Shown here one piece after another: positions 38,094-45,569 of a stretch of DNA of 45,871 nt. A model generated the notes under the pieces. The model was not told the DNA's origin. It did not search any database and saw nothing but the letters and a program-made list of their open reading frames with translations. Every line of letters begins with the position of its first letter. Within the stretch, counting starts at the first letter, position 1. This stretch comes from SIG440 sp045648175 (GTDB lineage Bacteria > Bacillota > Clostridia > Monoglobales > Monoglobaceae): the NCBI GenBank assembly GCA_045648175.1, contig JAZRNN010000077.1, positions 1 to 45,871 on the forward strand. The letters run 5' to 3'. The translations under genes and the position numbers were made by a program.

Positions 38094-39959
38094 TTAACGT
38101 CTCGTCTGCATTCCTCCGCCACTACGATTGCCGGCTCTGTTAGCTCCGCCCGACATATTGCTGCGAGGCATTCCTCCACCCATCATTCCGCCGGGCATTC
38201 TGCCCATCATACCCATAAATCCTGTTTGCGAACCTGAACTGCTTGGAATGTATACAACCGTTTCGCCCTCCGAAATTCCTGAAACAATTTCTATGTTTGT
38301 GCCGTCGGAAATTCCCACTTCAACACGCCTGATTTCACATCCTTCAGGAATATTGTATTGTACTCCGCCTATCGGCATTTTTTCGCCGCTGTTAGTTTCT
38401 CCCTTAGGTCTTTGAGGCATTTCGCCGTTTTCTGCCATTTGCGGCATTTTGCCCTTTTCTTCCCCTTCGGGTCTCTTAACCATTCCTTCCGGTGAAGCAG
38501 TGCCCTGGTCTTTATTACCTTTTTTATCTGGCTGATGTTCTTTACCGTCTGTTTTTACAAGTACGGTTGCAGATGTTCCGCGAACACTCATCAGCGCGTC
38601 TTCGGGAAGTACAACAACATTTTTCGCTTCATTTATAAGAATATTGGCATTAACATTCATACCTGATTTAAGATTTCCAGGCTCATAAATAGTAAGCTCA
38701 ATATCATATGTAGTAACACCGTCACCTGATGATACACCCTCGCTTGCAATTGTTGTGACTTTTGCTTCAAAAGTTTCATCAGGAAGTGCATCAGCATCAA
38801 CAATAGCTGTTTGTCCCAGCTTTATGCTAGAAATATCAAGTTCATCAACGCTGATTGTAAATTTCATTTTGCTCATATCTGCAACAACCATCATAGGAGT
38901 CTGAGAATTGCTGCTATCAATTTTGTCGCCCTCTTTGCTGTTTTTTGTAATAACTGTTCCGGATATTGGTGCTGTTATATTATAATTATCCAGTGTCTTT
39001 TGTGTTGATTTCAAATTTAAACGACTACTTTTTTGGGTATTAATAACAGAATTGTTTGTAAGCTTTGCTATAAGCTGTCCCTTTGTTACATAGTCACCAT
39101 TTTTAAAACCTACATATGAAACTGTGCCGTTTACCTCTGCACGCATTTCTGAAACAATGCCCTTGCCAATCGTTCCTGAACCCGAAGAGTTTACATCTCC
39201 CGTGCTTGTATGTACTGTTGCGGCAAAAGTTGTATTTTCAGCAAGTGCCCCGGGGTTATCAAGTTCAATTTCAACATTTCTTAAAATACTGCTTTCTGAG
39301 CCGGTTTCAGCATTGGCATAGTATTTATGTGTTACTCTACCCGGAAGTGATGTCATATAAAGAGCACTTGTTATTGTAACACTGTCTCCAACCGAAATTT
39401 TATTAAAGTCATCCAGCGAAAACGGAATATCCACACAAAGCTTATCAGTATTTATTATTATACCTATTATACCATTGCCTACATTATTGCCAACCTCAAG
39501 CGAAAAATCTGATAATCTACCGCTTGCAGGAGCATAAATGTTCAATTTTGAGACATTGTCGTTAGCCTCATCAAGAGACATCTCTGCTTTTTCCATTGAG
39601 AGTTGAGCATCCTCATCATCTATCTGATAAAGTGTATCACCCTCGTTTACAAAATCTCCTTCTTCAAAAGGTGACGAAATAATTTCTCCTCGTACCAACG
39701 AGGTGATTTCATATCTTTCATATGGTTCAACAACACCGCTTTGTTCAATAGTTTCAGTGATGTCACCAATATGTGCTCGGGCTTCGACATAGTCTTTTTG
39801 TGTTTCATCTATTTTCTTTCCTTTACCTAATGCCAACCAACATATCAGAGCAATACACAAAACAACTACACAAATCAAAATAATCTTTTTCTTTGTGAAG
39901 AAACTTTTCCCCAATTTAATTTTAGGAATTTTTTCGGTAACCAAACCTTTAAAGTTCAT
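38094..39959 (-). CDS. HlyD/MacA-like efflux adaptor with Met/Gly/Arg-rich tail
   Basis: A 621-residue membrane fusion protein. A cytoplasmic N-terminus precedes one helix (IILICVVVLCIALICWLALG), then two biotinyl-lipoyl-like halves (GEIISSPFEEGDFVNEGDTL, YQIDDEDAQLSMEKAEMSLD; APASGRLSDFSLEVGNNVG; and a second copy around ITAPISGTVITKNSKEGDKI), and beta-barrel regions. It links the MacB-like permease to the cell wall side in a Gram-positive cell. The C-terminal 120 residues are atypical: a Lys/Glu/Met/Pro linker (RPEGEEKGKMPQMAENGEMP) and a low-complexity end (GMMGRMPGGMMGGGMPRSNM), possibly metal-binding. First gene of the four-gene transcript. Confidence 0.9.
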   Translation of the reverse strand: MNFKGLVTEKIPKIKLGKSFFTKKKIILICVVVLCIALICWLALGKGKKIDETQKDYVEARAHIGDITETIEQSGVVEPYERYEITSLVRGEIISSPFEEGDFVNEGDTLYQIDDEDAQLSMEKAEMSLDEANDNVSKLNIYAPASGRLSDFSLEVGNNVGNGIIGIIINTDKLCVDIPFSLDDFNKISVGDSVTITSALYMTSLPGRVTHKYYANAETGSESSILRNVEIELDNPGALAENTTFAATVHTSTGDVNSSGSGTIGKGIVSEMRAEVNGTVSYVGFKNGDYVTKGQLIAKLTNNSVINTQKSSRLNLKSTQKTLDNYNITAPISGTVITKNSKEGDKIDSSNSQTPMMVVADMSKMKFTISVDELDISSIKLGQTAIVDADALPDETFEAKVTTIASEGVSSGDGVTTYDIELTIYEPGNLKSGMNVNANILINEAKNVVVLPEDALMSVRGTSATVLVKTDGKEHQPDKKGNKDQGTASPEGMVKRPEGEEKGKMPQMAENGEMPQRPKGETNSGEKMPIGGVQYNIPEGCEIRRVEVGISDGTNIEIVSGISEGETVVYIPSSSGSQTGFMGMMGRMPGGMMGGGMPRSNMSGGANRAGNRSGGGMQTRR

Positions 39960-40297
39960 TTTTTGCCTCCATAATGGTATATTTTTTTATTATAATACAA
40001 AAATAATACTATATGTTTGTTAACTGCGTATGAATAAATCAAAAATAATTAGATTTTTTTATTGTTCATTTACTCTACAATAAAATTTTGAGAATAAATA
40101 TATAAATATATGTTTTTTGTTTAAAATTACATCGGCATATTGACCATTTTATCGTCTCTTTTTTATATAAAATTAACAAAAAACCTTTTTTCTATTGCAA
40201 AAATTGACATTTTGGTATAAAATGTTATAAGAATTTTTGTGTAAATTTCAGTGCCAGCTTATTAAACAAAGCATAGCACTATCAGGAGGTATATAAT
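39960..40297. promoter_or_regulatory. AT-rich divergent intergenic region with pfkA promoter
   Basis: No gene is seen in these 338 bases. The pfkA promoter is TTGACA (40204-40209), 16 bases, TATAAG (40226-40231) with extended TG at 40223-40224. For the exporter operon a TATAAT is present on the minus strand near 39994-39999, without a good -35. The ribosome binding sites are GGAGGC (minus) and AGGAGG (plus). Confidence 0.6.
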
Positions 40298-41398
40298 ATG
40301 AGTGAAATTAAAAAAATTGCTGTTATGACAGGCGGTGGTGACTGTCCAGGGCTTAACCCCGTTATTCGCGCCGTTACCAAAACAGCTACAATGAAATACG
40401 GTCTTGAAGTTGTAGGTATCAAACACGGTTATCGCGGTCTTTACCTTGGGGGAGATGAATTTGTTAATCTTAACTACGACACCGTAAAAAACATTATTTC
40501 AAAGGGCGGTACAATCCTTTACAGTTCAAATAAGGACAATCTTTTTGATTATACTTATGAAGACGAAAACGGAAATGTATGCCACGGCGACGTATCAGAT
40601 GTTGGTATTGAAAATCTTAAGAAAAACGGCATTGATGCCCTTGTAGTTATAGGTGGCGACGGTACACTTACAAGTGGACGCGATTTCTCACGCAAGGGAG
40701 TAAAAGTTGTCGGCGTTCCTAAAACAATTGACAATGACCTTGCCGCAACCGACACAACCTTTGGTTTTGATACCGCTGTAGCAAACGCAGTAGATGCAAT
40801 TGACAAGCTTAAAACAACTGCAGAATCTCACAGCCGTATTATCGTAGTTGAAGCTATGGGCAGATATGCAGGTTTCCTTGCTCTTTCTATGGGTATTGCA
40901 GGTGCTGCTGATGCAATTTTAATTCCTGAAATTGAGTATGATATCAATAAGGTTGCCGAATCTCTTAAAAACAACATAGAGCGAGGCAAAAACCACGCTA
41001 TTGTTGTTGTTGCCGAAGGTGCAAAACCAAAGAATGGTGAAATTTTTGTTTCAAAGGTTGTAGAAGACAGTCCTGACCCAATCCGTCTTGGCGGAATCGC
41101 AAATGTAGTTGCAGAACAGCTTGAAAAGCTGGTTGGTTTAGAGGCTCGTGCAACAATCCTCGGTCACGTTCAGCGCGGTGGTTCACCTACTGCAAATGAC
41201 AGAATTTTGTCAACAAGATATGGTGCTTATGCTGTTGAACTTTTGATGCAAGGTAAATTTGGTAATATGGTAACTCTTGACGGAAGTTCTATGAGCTATG
41301 AATCTTTAGAAAACGTTATCGGTTCAAACAAAGCAGTTGATCCAAATGGTGAACTTGTTATGATAGCCGAAGCAACAGGTGTTTCGTTTGGTAGATAA
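40298..41398 (+). CDS. pfkA: 6-phosphofructokinase
   Basis: A 366-residue kinase that phosphorylates fructose-6-phosphate to fructose-1,6-bisphosphate. Motifs: AVMTGGGDCPGLNPVIRAVT, VVIGGDGTLTSGRDF, VPKTIDNDLAATDTTFGFDT, EAMGRYAGFLAL, VVVAEGAK, and GHVQRGGSPTANDRILSTRYG. The residue after GGD is Gly, as in ATP-dependent enzymes, while the second diagnostic position is Lys (PKTIDND), as in the group III enzymes that include PPi-dependent forms. Gly plus Lys usually goes with ATP use. It is longer than the 320-residue E. coli type, also a group III trait. Strong AGGAGG site and own promoter. Confidence 0.95.
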   Translation: MSEIKKIAVMTGGGDCPGLNPVIRAVTKTATMKYGLEVVGIKHGYRGLYLGGDEFVNLNYDTVKNIISKGGTILYSSNKDNLFDYTYEDENGNVCHGDVSDVGIENLKKNGIDALVVIGGDGTLTSGRDFSRKGVKVVGVPKTIDNDLAATDTTFGFDTAVANAVDAIDKLKTTAESHSRIIVVEAMGRYAGFLALSMGIAGAADAILIPEIEYDINKVAESLKNNIERGKNHAIVVVAEGAKPKNGEIFVSKVVEDSPDPIRLGGIANVVAEQLEKLVGLEARATILGHVQRGGSPTANDRILSTRYGAYAVELLMQGKFGNMVTLDGSSMSYESLENVIGSNKAVDPNGELVMIAEATGVSFGR

Positions 41399-41405
41399 AT
41401 TCCTT

Positions 41406-41440
41406 AACCGGCCCATTATAAAAATGCGGTCGGTTTTTCT
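41406..41440 (+). terminator. Terminator of pfkA
   Basis: AACCGGCC (41406-41413) pairs with GGTCGGTT (41428-41435) including one G-U, followed by a T-rich run. Confidence 0.7.
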
Positions 41441-41449
41441 TTTTAACAC

Positions 41450-41478
41450 TTGCTATTTACATATAAAAATAGTATACT
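41450..41478 (+). promoter_or_regulatory. Promoter of the small Cys-rich gene
   Basis: TTGCTA (41450-41455), 17-base spacer, TATACT (41473-41478). Confidence 0.6.
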
Positions 41479-41501
41479 TTTGTTGTGAGGTGATAATTGT
41501 T

Positions 41502-41750
41502 ATGAATTCAAGGAAAATTATTGGCGGTGTATATTCAGATATATCTGACGAAGTAACACAGATTTGTGCCACTTGTAAATGGGCACAACCATTTAATACT
41601 GTTGAATATGTAATATGTTCAAAAAAAGGTCTTATTAAAGCAGATTATGTTTGCAAGAAGTATGAATATAACCGTCTGTTAAAACAGCCGTCTAAACGAC
41701 GTAACGTCAACATAAACCGATTCAAATCAGAAGATTTTAGTATAGACTAA
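41502..41750 (+). CDS. Small Cys-rich protein, possible zinc-binding, unknown
   Basis: An 82-residue protein with ATG 41502 and a GAGGTGA site. Four cysteines in the pattern CATCKWAQPF, EYVICSKKG, DYVCKKYEYN could bind a metal ion as a small zinc ribbon. The C-terminus is basic (KQPSKRRNVNINRF), compatible with nucleic acid contact. I have seen similar short clostridial proteins but know no function. It has its own promoter and terminator and is the last chromosomal gene before the mobile element. Confidence 0.65.
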   Translation: MNSRKIIGGVYSDISDEVTQICATCKWAQPFNTVEYVICSKKGLIKADYVCKKYEYNRLLKQPSKRRNVNINRFKSEDFSID

Positions 41751-41782
41751 AGCCATTTCCATATAAATGGAAATGGCTTTTT
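41749..41782. terminator. Terminator at the edge of the mobile element
   Basis: AAAGCCATTTCCAT (41749-41762) / ATGGAAATGGCTTT (41767-41780), 14-bp stem, 4-base loop; T-runs on both strands. It separates the converging Cys-rich gene and recombinase region. Confidence 0.9.
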
Positions 41783-41786
41783 AATG

Positions 41787-41978
41787 TTAATTTACTTTTT
41801 CAACATTATTCCTTTGTCTGTATTTTTCTCTGGTAGCAAGACCGCCACGGATGTGACGTTCCTGTTTGTTCTCTGCAAGCACCTCACGTGTTTGCAGAGC
41901 CAGATCCTTGTTTATCTTAAGTAATCTTTCTGTTATATCTTTATGTACTGATAGATGAACATTGATACTTTTCGTCAA
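41787..41978 (-). CDS. Short protein overlapping the recombinase 3' end
   Basis: A 63-residue basic frame starting with TTG 41978, overlapping the last 38 bases of the recombinase gene in another frame. The C-terminal half (REVLAENKQERHIRGGLATR, EKYRQR) has the HIRGG-x-AT-x-EKY pattern I associate with short proteins of clostridial transposons and integrative elements. There is no good ribosome binding site, so it is either translationally coupled to the recombinase or the remnant of a longer gene. Confidence 0.4.
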   Translation of the reverse strand: MTKSINVHLSVHKDITERLLKINKDLALQTREVLAENKQERHIRGGLATREKYRQRNNVEKVN

Positions 41979-43473
41979 GTCCTATATCTGCAAGGAGCCT
42001 TAGGTATATGTCAATATGTCCGTCTTCTGCCACTTCAATTCGGTCTATGACACGCTTTAGCATCTCGTTGGTAATCTCTGCAGTACTCAGAATATCGCCT
42101 ATACTTTTAAATGTATCAGTAAGTCCGTATTCGAGCTTATCCGCCTGTGTAATGCCGAACCTCACCATCTTAATTTTTTCTTCCAGCTTTTTAATTTCAG
42201 CATTGGTAGACTCGGTTTTTTCTTTTAAATCTTCCATTGAGATAACCTCATTGTCATACATATCCACATATCTCTGTCTGCTCTTTTTAAGTTTTTCTAT
42301 CTCTCTTGCTATCTCTTTTTCGGTTTTAAGATTTTGGTGCATCGGCTCGTAATTCTTGTTGAAGTCTTTGATTATTTTCTTAATAACTTTTTGCTTGTCC
42401 TCGATTAAGCCTGTAAGATATTGCTTGATAGAATTAAGCAATTCACCTTCATCTATGACCGTTTTGTTGCCACAAGAATCTGCTCCGTTGATATTCCGTC
42501 CGCAACATACCCATGTGTATTTATAACCGCTTTTCACCTTTCGTTTTGCTTGTCTGAAGAAGTGTCCGCAGTCAGTGCATTTAAGCAGAGTGCTGAATAC
42601 ATGCTTGCAGTCTTTTCGCTGTCCCTGAGAGAATTTTTGTTTGTTTGTTTCCATTTTCTTTTGAGCAAGTTCAAAGGTGTTCATATCTATAATTGCAAGG
42701 TCAGGTCTTTCTGTAACTTTCCATTCTTCTTCAGGTTTACAAATTCTGTCACCTGTTAGAAAATCCTTTACTTCTTCTTTGCCGTTGATGATAATTCCGC
42801 AGTACATTCTGTTAGTGAGAATTCTGCAAATTCCATTTTGGGTCCACTTGCACCCTCGCTTTGTCTTTATATTTTCTTCGTTAAGAATTTTTGCGATTTT
42901 GCTTGCACCATATTCTTCGTTTATGTACATTTGATATATTCGGCGGACTACATTTGCTTCGAAGGTGTTAATGTTCAGGTTAAAGTAATCGCCGATAGTC
43001 TTGTCATAACCGAATATGATGTTTGGAACTCTTCCTTTTTCTGCATTAAGGCTTTTACTAAATTTAATTCTCTTGGATGTATTTTCGCTTTCCTGTTGTG
43101 CTACCATCGCAAGCATGGTGAGCACCAATTCTCCGTCTTCGGTTGACAAATTTGTGTTTACGAATACAACTGGGATTCCTATAGCTTTCAGTTCTCTGAT
43201 TGATTGCAGAAAGTCCACCACATTTCTTGCCATTCTTGATATGTCTTTTGTTACCACCATATCAAACTTACCAAGCCTTGCATCTCTCATAAGTCTCATA
43301 AATTCAGGACGCTTTTTCATCTGTGTTCCCGAAATGCCCTCGTCTGCATACATATGAGTAATTTCGTGATTGTTTCTTTCAGCAAATTCACCGTAGAATT
43401 TCTTCTGCATTTCCAAACTATTCAACTGATCAGTTTTGTCAGTTGATACTCTGCAATATGGAGCTATTCTCAT
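41941..43473 (-). CDS. Large serine recombinase (TnpX/TndX-like integrase)
   Basis: A 510-residue recombinase. The catalytic resolvase domain starts IAPYCRVSTDKTDQLNSLEM, with the nucleophile Ser in CRVSTD, and has EGISGTQMKKRPEFMRLMRD and VVTKDISRMARNVVDFLQSI. A recombinase domain follows (FGYDKTIGDYFNLNINTFEA), then a zinc ribbon (LLKCTDCGHFFRQAKR and CGRNINGADSCGNK), a coiled coil (about 360-440) and a short C-terminal domain. Enzymes of this class excise and integrate mobile elements through a phosphoserine intermediate. It sits at the left boundary of a block of element genes, the usual place for such an integrase. AGAGGTAA site upstream of the ATG. Confidence 0.95.
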   Translation of the reverse strand: MRIAPYCRVSTDKTDQLNSLEMQKKFYGEFAERNNHEITHMYADEGISGTQMKKRPEFMRLMRDARLGKFDMVVTKDISRMARNVVDFLQSIRELKAIGIPVVFVNTNLSTEDGELVLTMLAMVAQQESENTSKRIKFSKSLNAEKGRVPNIIFGYDKTIGDYFNLNINTFEANVVRRIYQMYINEEYGASKIAKILNEENIKTKRGCKWTQNGICRILTNRMYCGIIINGKEEVKDFLTGDRICKPEEEWKVTERPDLAIIDMNTFELAQKKMETNKQKFSQGQRKDCKHVFSTLLKCTDCGHFFRQAKRKVKSGYKYTWVCCGRNINGADSCGNKTVIDEGELLNSIKQYLTGLIEDKQKVIKKIIKDFNKNYEPMHQNLKTEKEIAREIEKLKKSRQRYVDMYDNEVISMEDLKEKTESTNAEIKKLEEKIKMVRFGITQADKLEYGLTDTFKSIGDILSTAEITNEMLKRVIDRIEVAEDGHIDIYLRLLADIGLDEKYQCSSIST

Positions 43474-43564
43474 AAATGATTACCTCTCTTTCTGTGGTTT
43501 TGTAACACACAACATACCACACTTTTTGTTACAAGTCTACGAAGGAATTCTAATTTCCTCTCTT

Positions 43565-43610
43565 AACATAATACTCCGCCGGAATTTTAATTCAGGCGGA
43601 GTATTATGTT
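43565..43610. other. 16-bp perfect inverted repeat
   Basis: AACATAATACTCCGCC (43565-43580) and its exact complement (43595-43610) flank a 14-base loop, between the recombinase and the 56-residue gene. There is no T-run, so it may be a processing signal, a partial terminator or a recombination-related site. Confidence 0.6.
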
Positions 43611-43633
43611 TGCTATGTATTCCATGATCCAAA

Positions 43634-43804
43634 TCACTTTTCTGATTCAGAGTTATTATTCTCGCTACGCTTTTCCATCTTGTCTAAAATCATTCTGGTT
43701 AGAACTCCTGTCGCCACCTGTGAAATAAATTCACCTGCAATCTTCTCGGAGTCATTCCTCGTATTTGGATTATGGAAGGTTATATGTAGTTTGACTTTAT
43801 TCAT
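43634..43804 (-). CDS. Small mobile-element protein (56 aa)
   Basis: MNKVKLHITFHNPNTRNDSE, then KIAGEFISQVATGVLTRMIL. ATG 43804 lies about 10 bases behind a GGAGGAG site. Short proteins beginning MNKVKLHITFHNPN are common next to serine recombinases in clostridial integrative elements; function unknown. Its position between the recombinase and the next gene fits a single minus-strand transcript. Confidence 0.65.
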   Translation of the reverse strand: MNKVKLHITFHNPNTRNDSEKIAGEFISQVATGVLTRMILDKMEKRSENNNSESEK

Positions 43805-43871
43805 ATAACAATTCTCCTCCAATTCCAAATTTGATTTATGTTACATACTATGTAAGTCTGTCCTAAAATAT

Positions 43872-44261
43872 TCACTCTTTTGGAGAATTAAATTCTCCGT
43901 GTGTACGCTTTGCATCGAACACTGCTACCTGATGAATTTCATCACCCCATTCTTGTTCTACGTCTAATCTCCTAACCATCAGCCAATACAATTTTGCAAT
44001 CATAACCTCGTTCTTGAAAACCAATCTCTCGTAATGCTTCAGCATATTCTTTACCGAATTTTCAACTGATTTCGCCATAGGCGATATCCATTTCGCATCT
44101 TCGGGATTTGAAATATACTCGTTATACATCTCAATGGCTTTCCTTATGTACTCGCTCTGATTTTTTGCACCTGACAATTTCATCAGCGTTTCGCTTGATT
44201 CTATCTGCTCTTTGCCAAGCGACACAGTAATTCTCACATTTGCCACAATTCTGTCTGACAC
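43872..44261 (-). CDS. Hypothetical mobile-element protein, ribbon-helix-helix-like
   Basis: A protein of about 125-129 residues. The N-terminus, VANVRITVSLGKEQIESSET, LMKLSGAKNQSEYIRKAIEM, has the strand-helix-helix pattern of ribbon-helix-helix proteins (a short beta strand, then two helices around a turn, SEYIRKAI). The rest is helical with many Trp and charged residues. It may be a DNA-binding accessory or mobilisation protein. The start is uncertain: GTG 44261 overlaps the GGAGG site (44262-44266), and the next GTG is at 44246. It overlaps the end of the preceding small gene by about 28 bases. Confidence 0.6.
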   Translation of the reverse strand: MSDRIVANVRITVSLGKEQIESSETLMKLSGAKNQSEYIRKAIEMYNEYISNPEDAKWISPMAKSVENSVKNMLKHYERLVFKNEVMIAKLYWLMVRRLDVEQEWGDEIHQVAVFDAKRTHGEFNSPKE

Positions 44262-44428
44262 CTCCTTATCATACGGTGAATTCCGCTTGATTTCAGCCGT
44301 TTCGCCTTAAGTATCCTATAAATCAGCACCACTACCCTTGATTTAGCACCATCTCCCAACGGCACTGCCGGTGGGCGTTTGACCGCATTGGTGTCGGCGT
44401 CAGACACCAATGCCTTTTCCTGCTTCAT
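44234..44428 (-). CDS. Small mobile-element protein (64 aa), unknown
   Basis: ATG 44428 lies one base behind the TAA of the upstream gene, so translation is probably coupled; there is no separate ribosome binding site. The sequence is SDADTNAVKRPPAVPLGDGA, then KSRVVVLIYRILKAKRLKSS and a basic tail. I do not recognise the family. It overlaps the next gene by 28 bases in another frame. Confidence 0.45.
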   Translation of the reverse strand: MKQEKALVSDADTNAVKRPPAVPLGDGAKSRVVVLIYRILKAKRLKSSGIHRMIRRCQTELWQM

Positions 44429-44429
44429 T

Positions 44430-44663
44430 TTATTCTGTTGTAGTTTTGCGCTTCGGTGTGCTAATCAGGATTCTGTTTTTGGATACTATGTAGGTCATTC
44501 CGCGTGCTCCGTTATCAGACTTTAACTTAAATTCATCAGGAAACATCTTTGCCAGTCTTTCGAGTTTTCTTATCATTTTCTTGCTGTAAGTGAAGACCTC
44601 CGCCGGCTCACTTGTCTCATTGAAAAGAATAATAGTCTCGCGCTCGTATGCAGATAATTTCAT
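44430..44663 (-). CDS. Small mobile-element protein (77 aa)
   Basis: ATG 44663 overlaps the stop of the upstream gene (TGATG) and has a GGGGGTG site. The protein starts MKLSAYERETIILFNETSEP, followed by AEVFTYSKKMIRKLERLAKM, FPDEFKLKSDNG and YIVSKNRILISTP. This layout (an acidic start, a YxKKMxRKLERLA helix, a strand with PKxR-like end) is common among small proteins found beside replication initiators of clostridial integrative elements. Function unknown. Confidence 0.65.
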   Translation of the reverse strand: MKLSAYERETIILFNETSEPAEVFTYSKKMIRKLERLAKMFPDEFKLKSDNGARGMTYIVSKNRILISTPKRKTTTE

Positions 44664-45430
44664 CAGTAGCACCCCCTGTAACCAAAATCTCTAGCGATGT
44701 CAACATCAACATCTATGTCCATTCCGTCTATCGCATTGTAGAGACAAGCGATGGCATAACCCACTTCATTTGACATACTGCCGGTGTTTTTAAGCATCTT
44801 TTTTATCATGAACTCGATGGCATCAGGTGTGATTCTTGAGAGCTGTTTGATGATTTGCTCACGAGGTATCCGTGCATTATTCACCTTGATAAAGTCCGAG
44901 TAGTACATCTTGGTGATGATGCTCTGGATGTAATCTCTGCGATACTTGTCCTTGATTCCATTGAGGTAGGCCAAGTCAAGAATTTCATCAAGACTCTTAT
45001 TGAATGATTGATTATTCAAATAACTATCTTTCAATTCTTTTTCTTTATTTATTTCCTGACCGCCTGTTCCGGCAGCACCACCCTCGTCAGAGTCACGGGG
45101 TACCATATACCAAACCTCATCCTTGCCTTCTCTGTGGTAATATGCAATACCATCAGGCAGGGTGTAGAGATTACTGATGATACGACTGTCACGGCTACGG
45201 TTTGACTTGATGATAAGTGTTCTCTGTTCCAATTCCACAATAGCTTTTTCAACAGTACTCTTGCTGATGCCAAGCTTTCTTGCAATGGTTTTCATACTCG
45301 GCCAGCACTGCCTTGTATCTTTGTTGATGCTCGACAGTAAATAGAGATAGACCATCGCAGTATGAGGTTTAATCCTCAAATCAAAAAATCCTCTGTCCAC
45401 TTTAAAATATCCGTTTGTCTTCTTTACCAT
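44663..45430 (-). CDS. Winged-helix replication-initiator-like protein of the mobile element
   Basis: A 255-residue protein. Residues about 10-85 form a winged helix-turn-helix of the RepA_N/HTH_36 kind: FKVDRGFFDLRIKPHTAMVY, INKDTRQCWPSMKTIARKLG, then SKSTVEKAIVELEQRTLIIK. After a low-complexity linker (GGAAGTGGQEINKEKELKD), the C-terminal part is helical (LDEILDLAYLNGIKDKYRRD, EQIIKQLSRITPDAIEFMIK), like DnaD-type helicase-loading proteins. It probably starts replication of the element after excision. ATG 45430 has an AGGAGG site 8 bases upstream. First gene of the minus-strand block. Confidence 0.78.
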   Translation of the reverse strand: MVKKTNGYFKVDRGFFDLRIKPHTAMVYLYLLSSINKDTRQCWPSMKTIARKLGISKSTVEKAIVELEQRTLIIKSNRSRDSRIISNLYTLPDGIAYYHREGKDEVWYMVPRDSDEGGAAGTGGQEINKEKELKDSYLNNQSFNKSLDEILDLAYLNGIKDKYRRDYIQSIITKMYYSDFIKVNNARIPREQIIKQLSRITPDAIEFMIKKMLKNTGSMSNEVGYAIACLYNAIDGMDIDVDVDIARDFGYRGCY

Positions 45431-45499
45431 AATCAATTCCTCCTATTGTTTATTGAATTTTTTACTCGAGTATGGTATCATTATAATATACCTAGAAAC

Positions 45500-45531
45500 A
45501 CGCTTCCAAATGTATATTTGTGTTCAAGCGT
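45500..45531. promoter_or_regulatory. Dyad in the divergent intergenic region
   Basis: ACGCTT (45500-45505) / AAGCGT (45526-45531) surround AAATGTATATTT (45508-45519). A possible minus-strand promoter, TTGGAA with 18-base spacing to TATAAT (about 45486-45481), ends within it. It may be an operator shared by the replication-like gene and the gene to the right, or a replication iteron. Confidence 0.45.
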
Positions 45532-45569
45532 TTTATACAATTATTACTTAACCACAAGGAGGTGCGCTA

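Noticed and set aside
38072..38179. N-terminal extension of the MacB-like ATPase
   Set aside because: The additional 36 residues lie inside the HlyD-like coding sequence and a ribosome binding site precedes ATG 38071.
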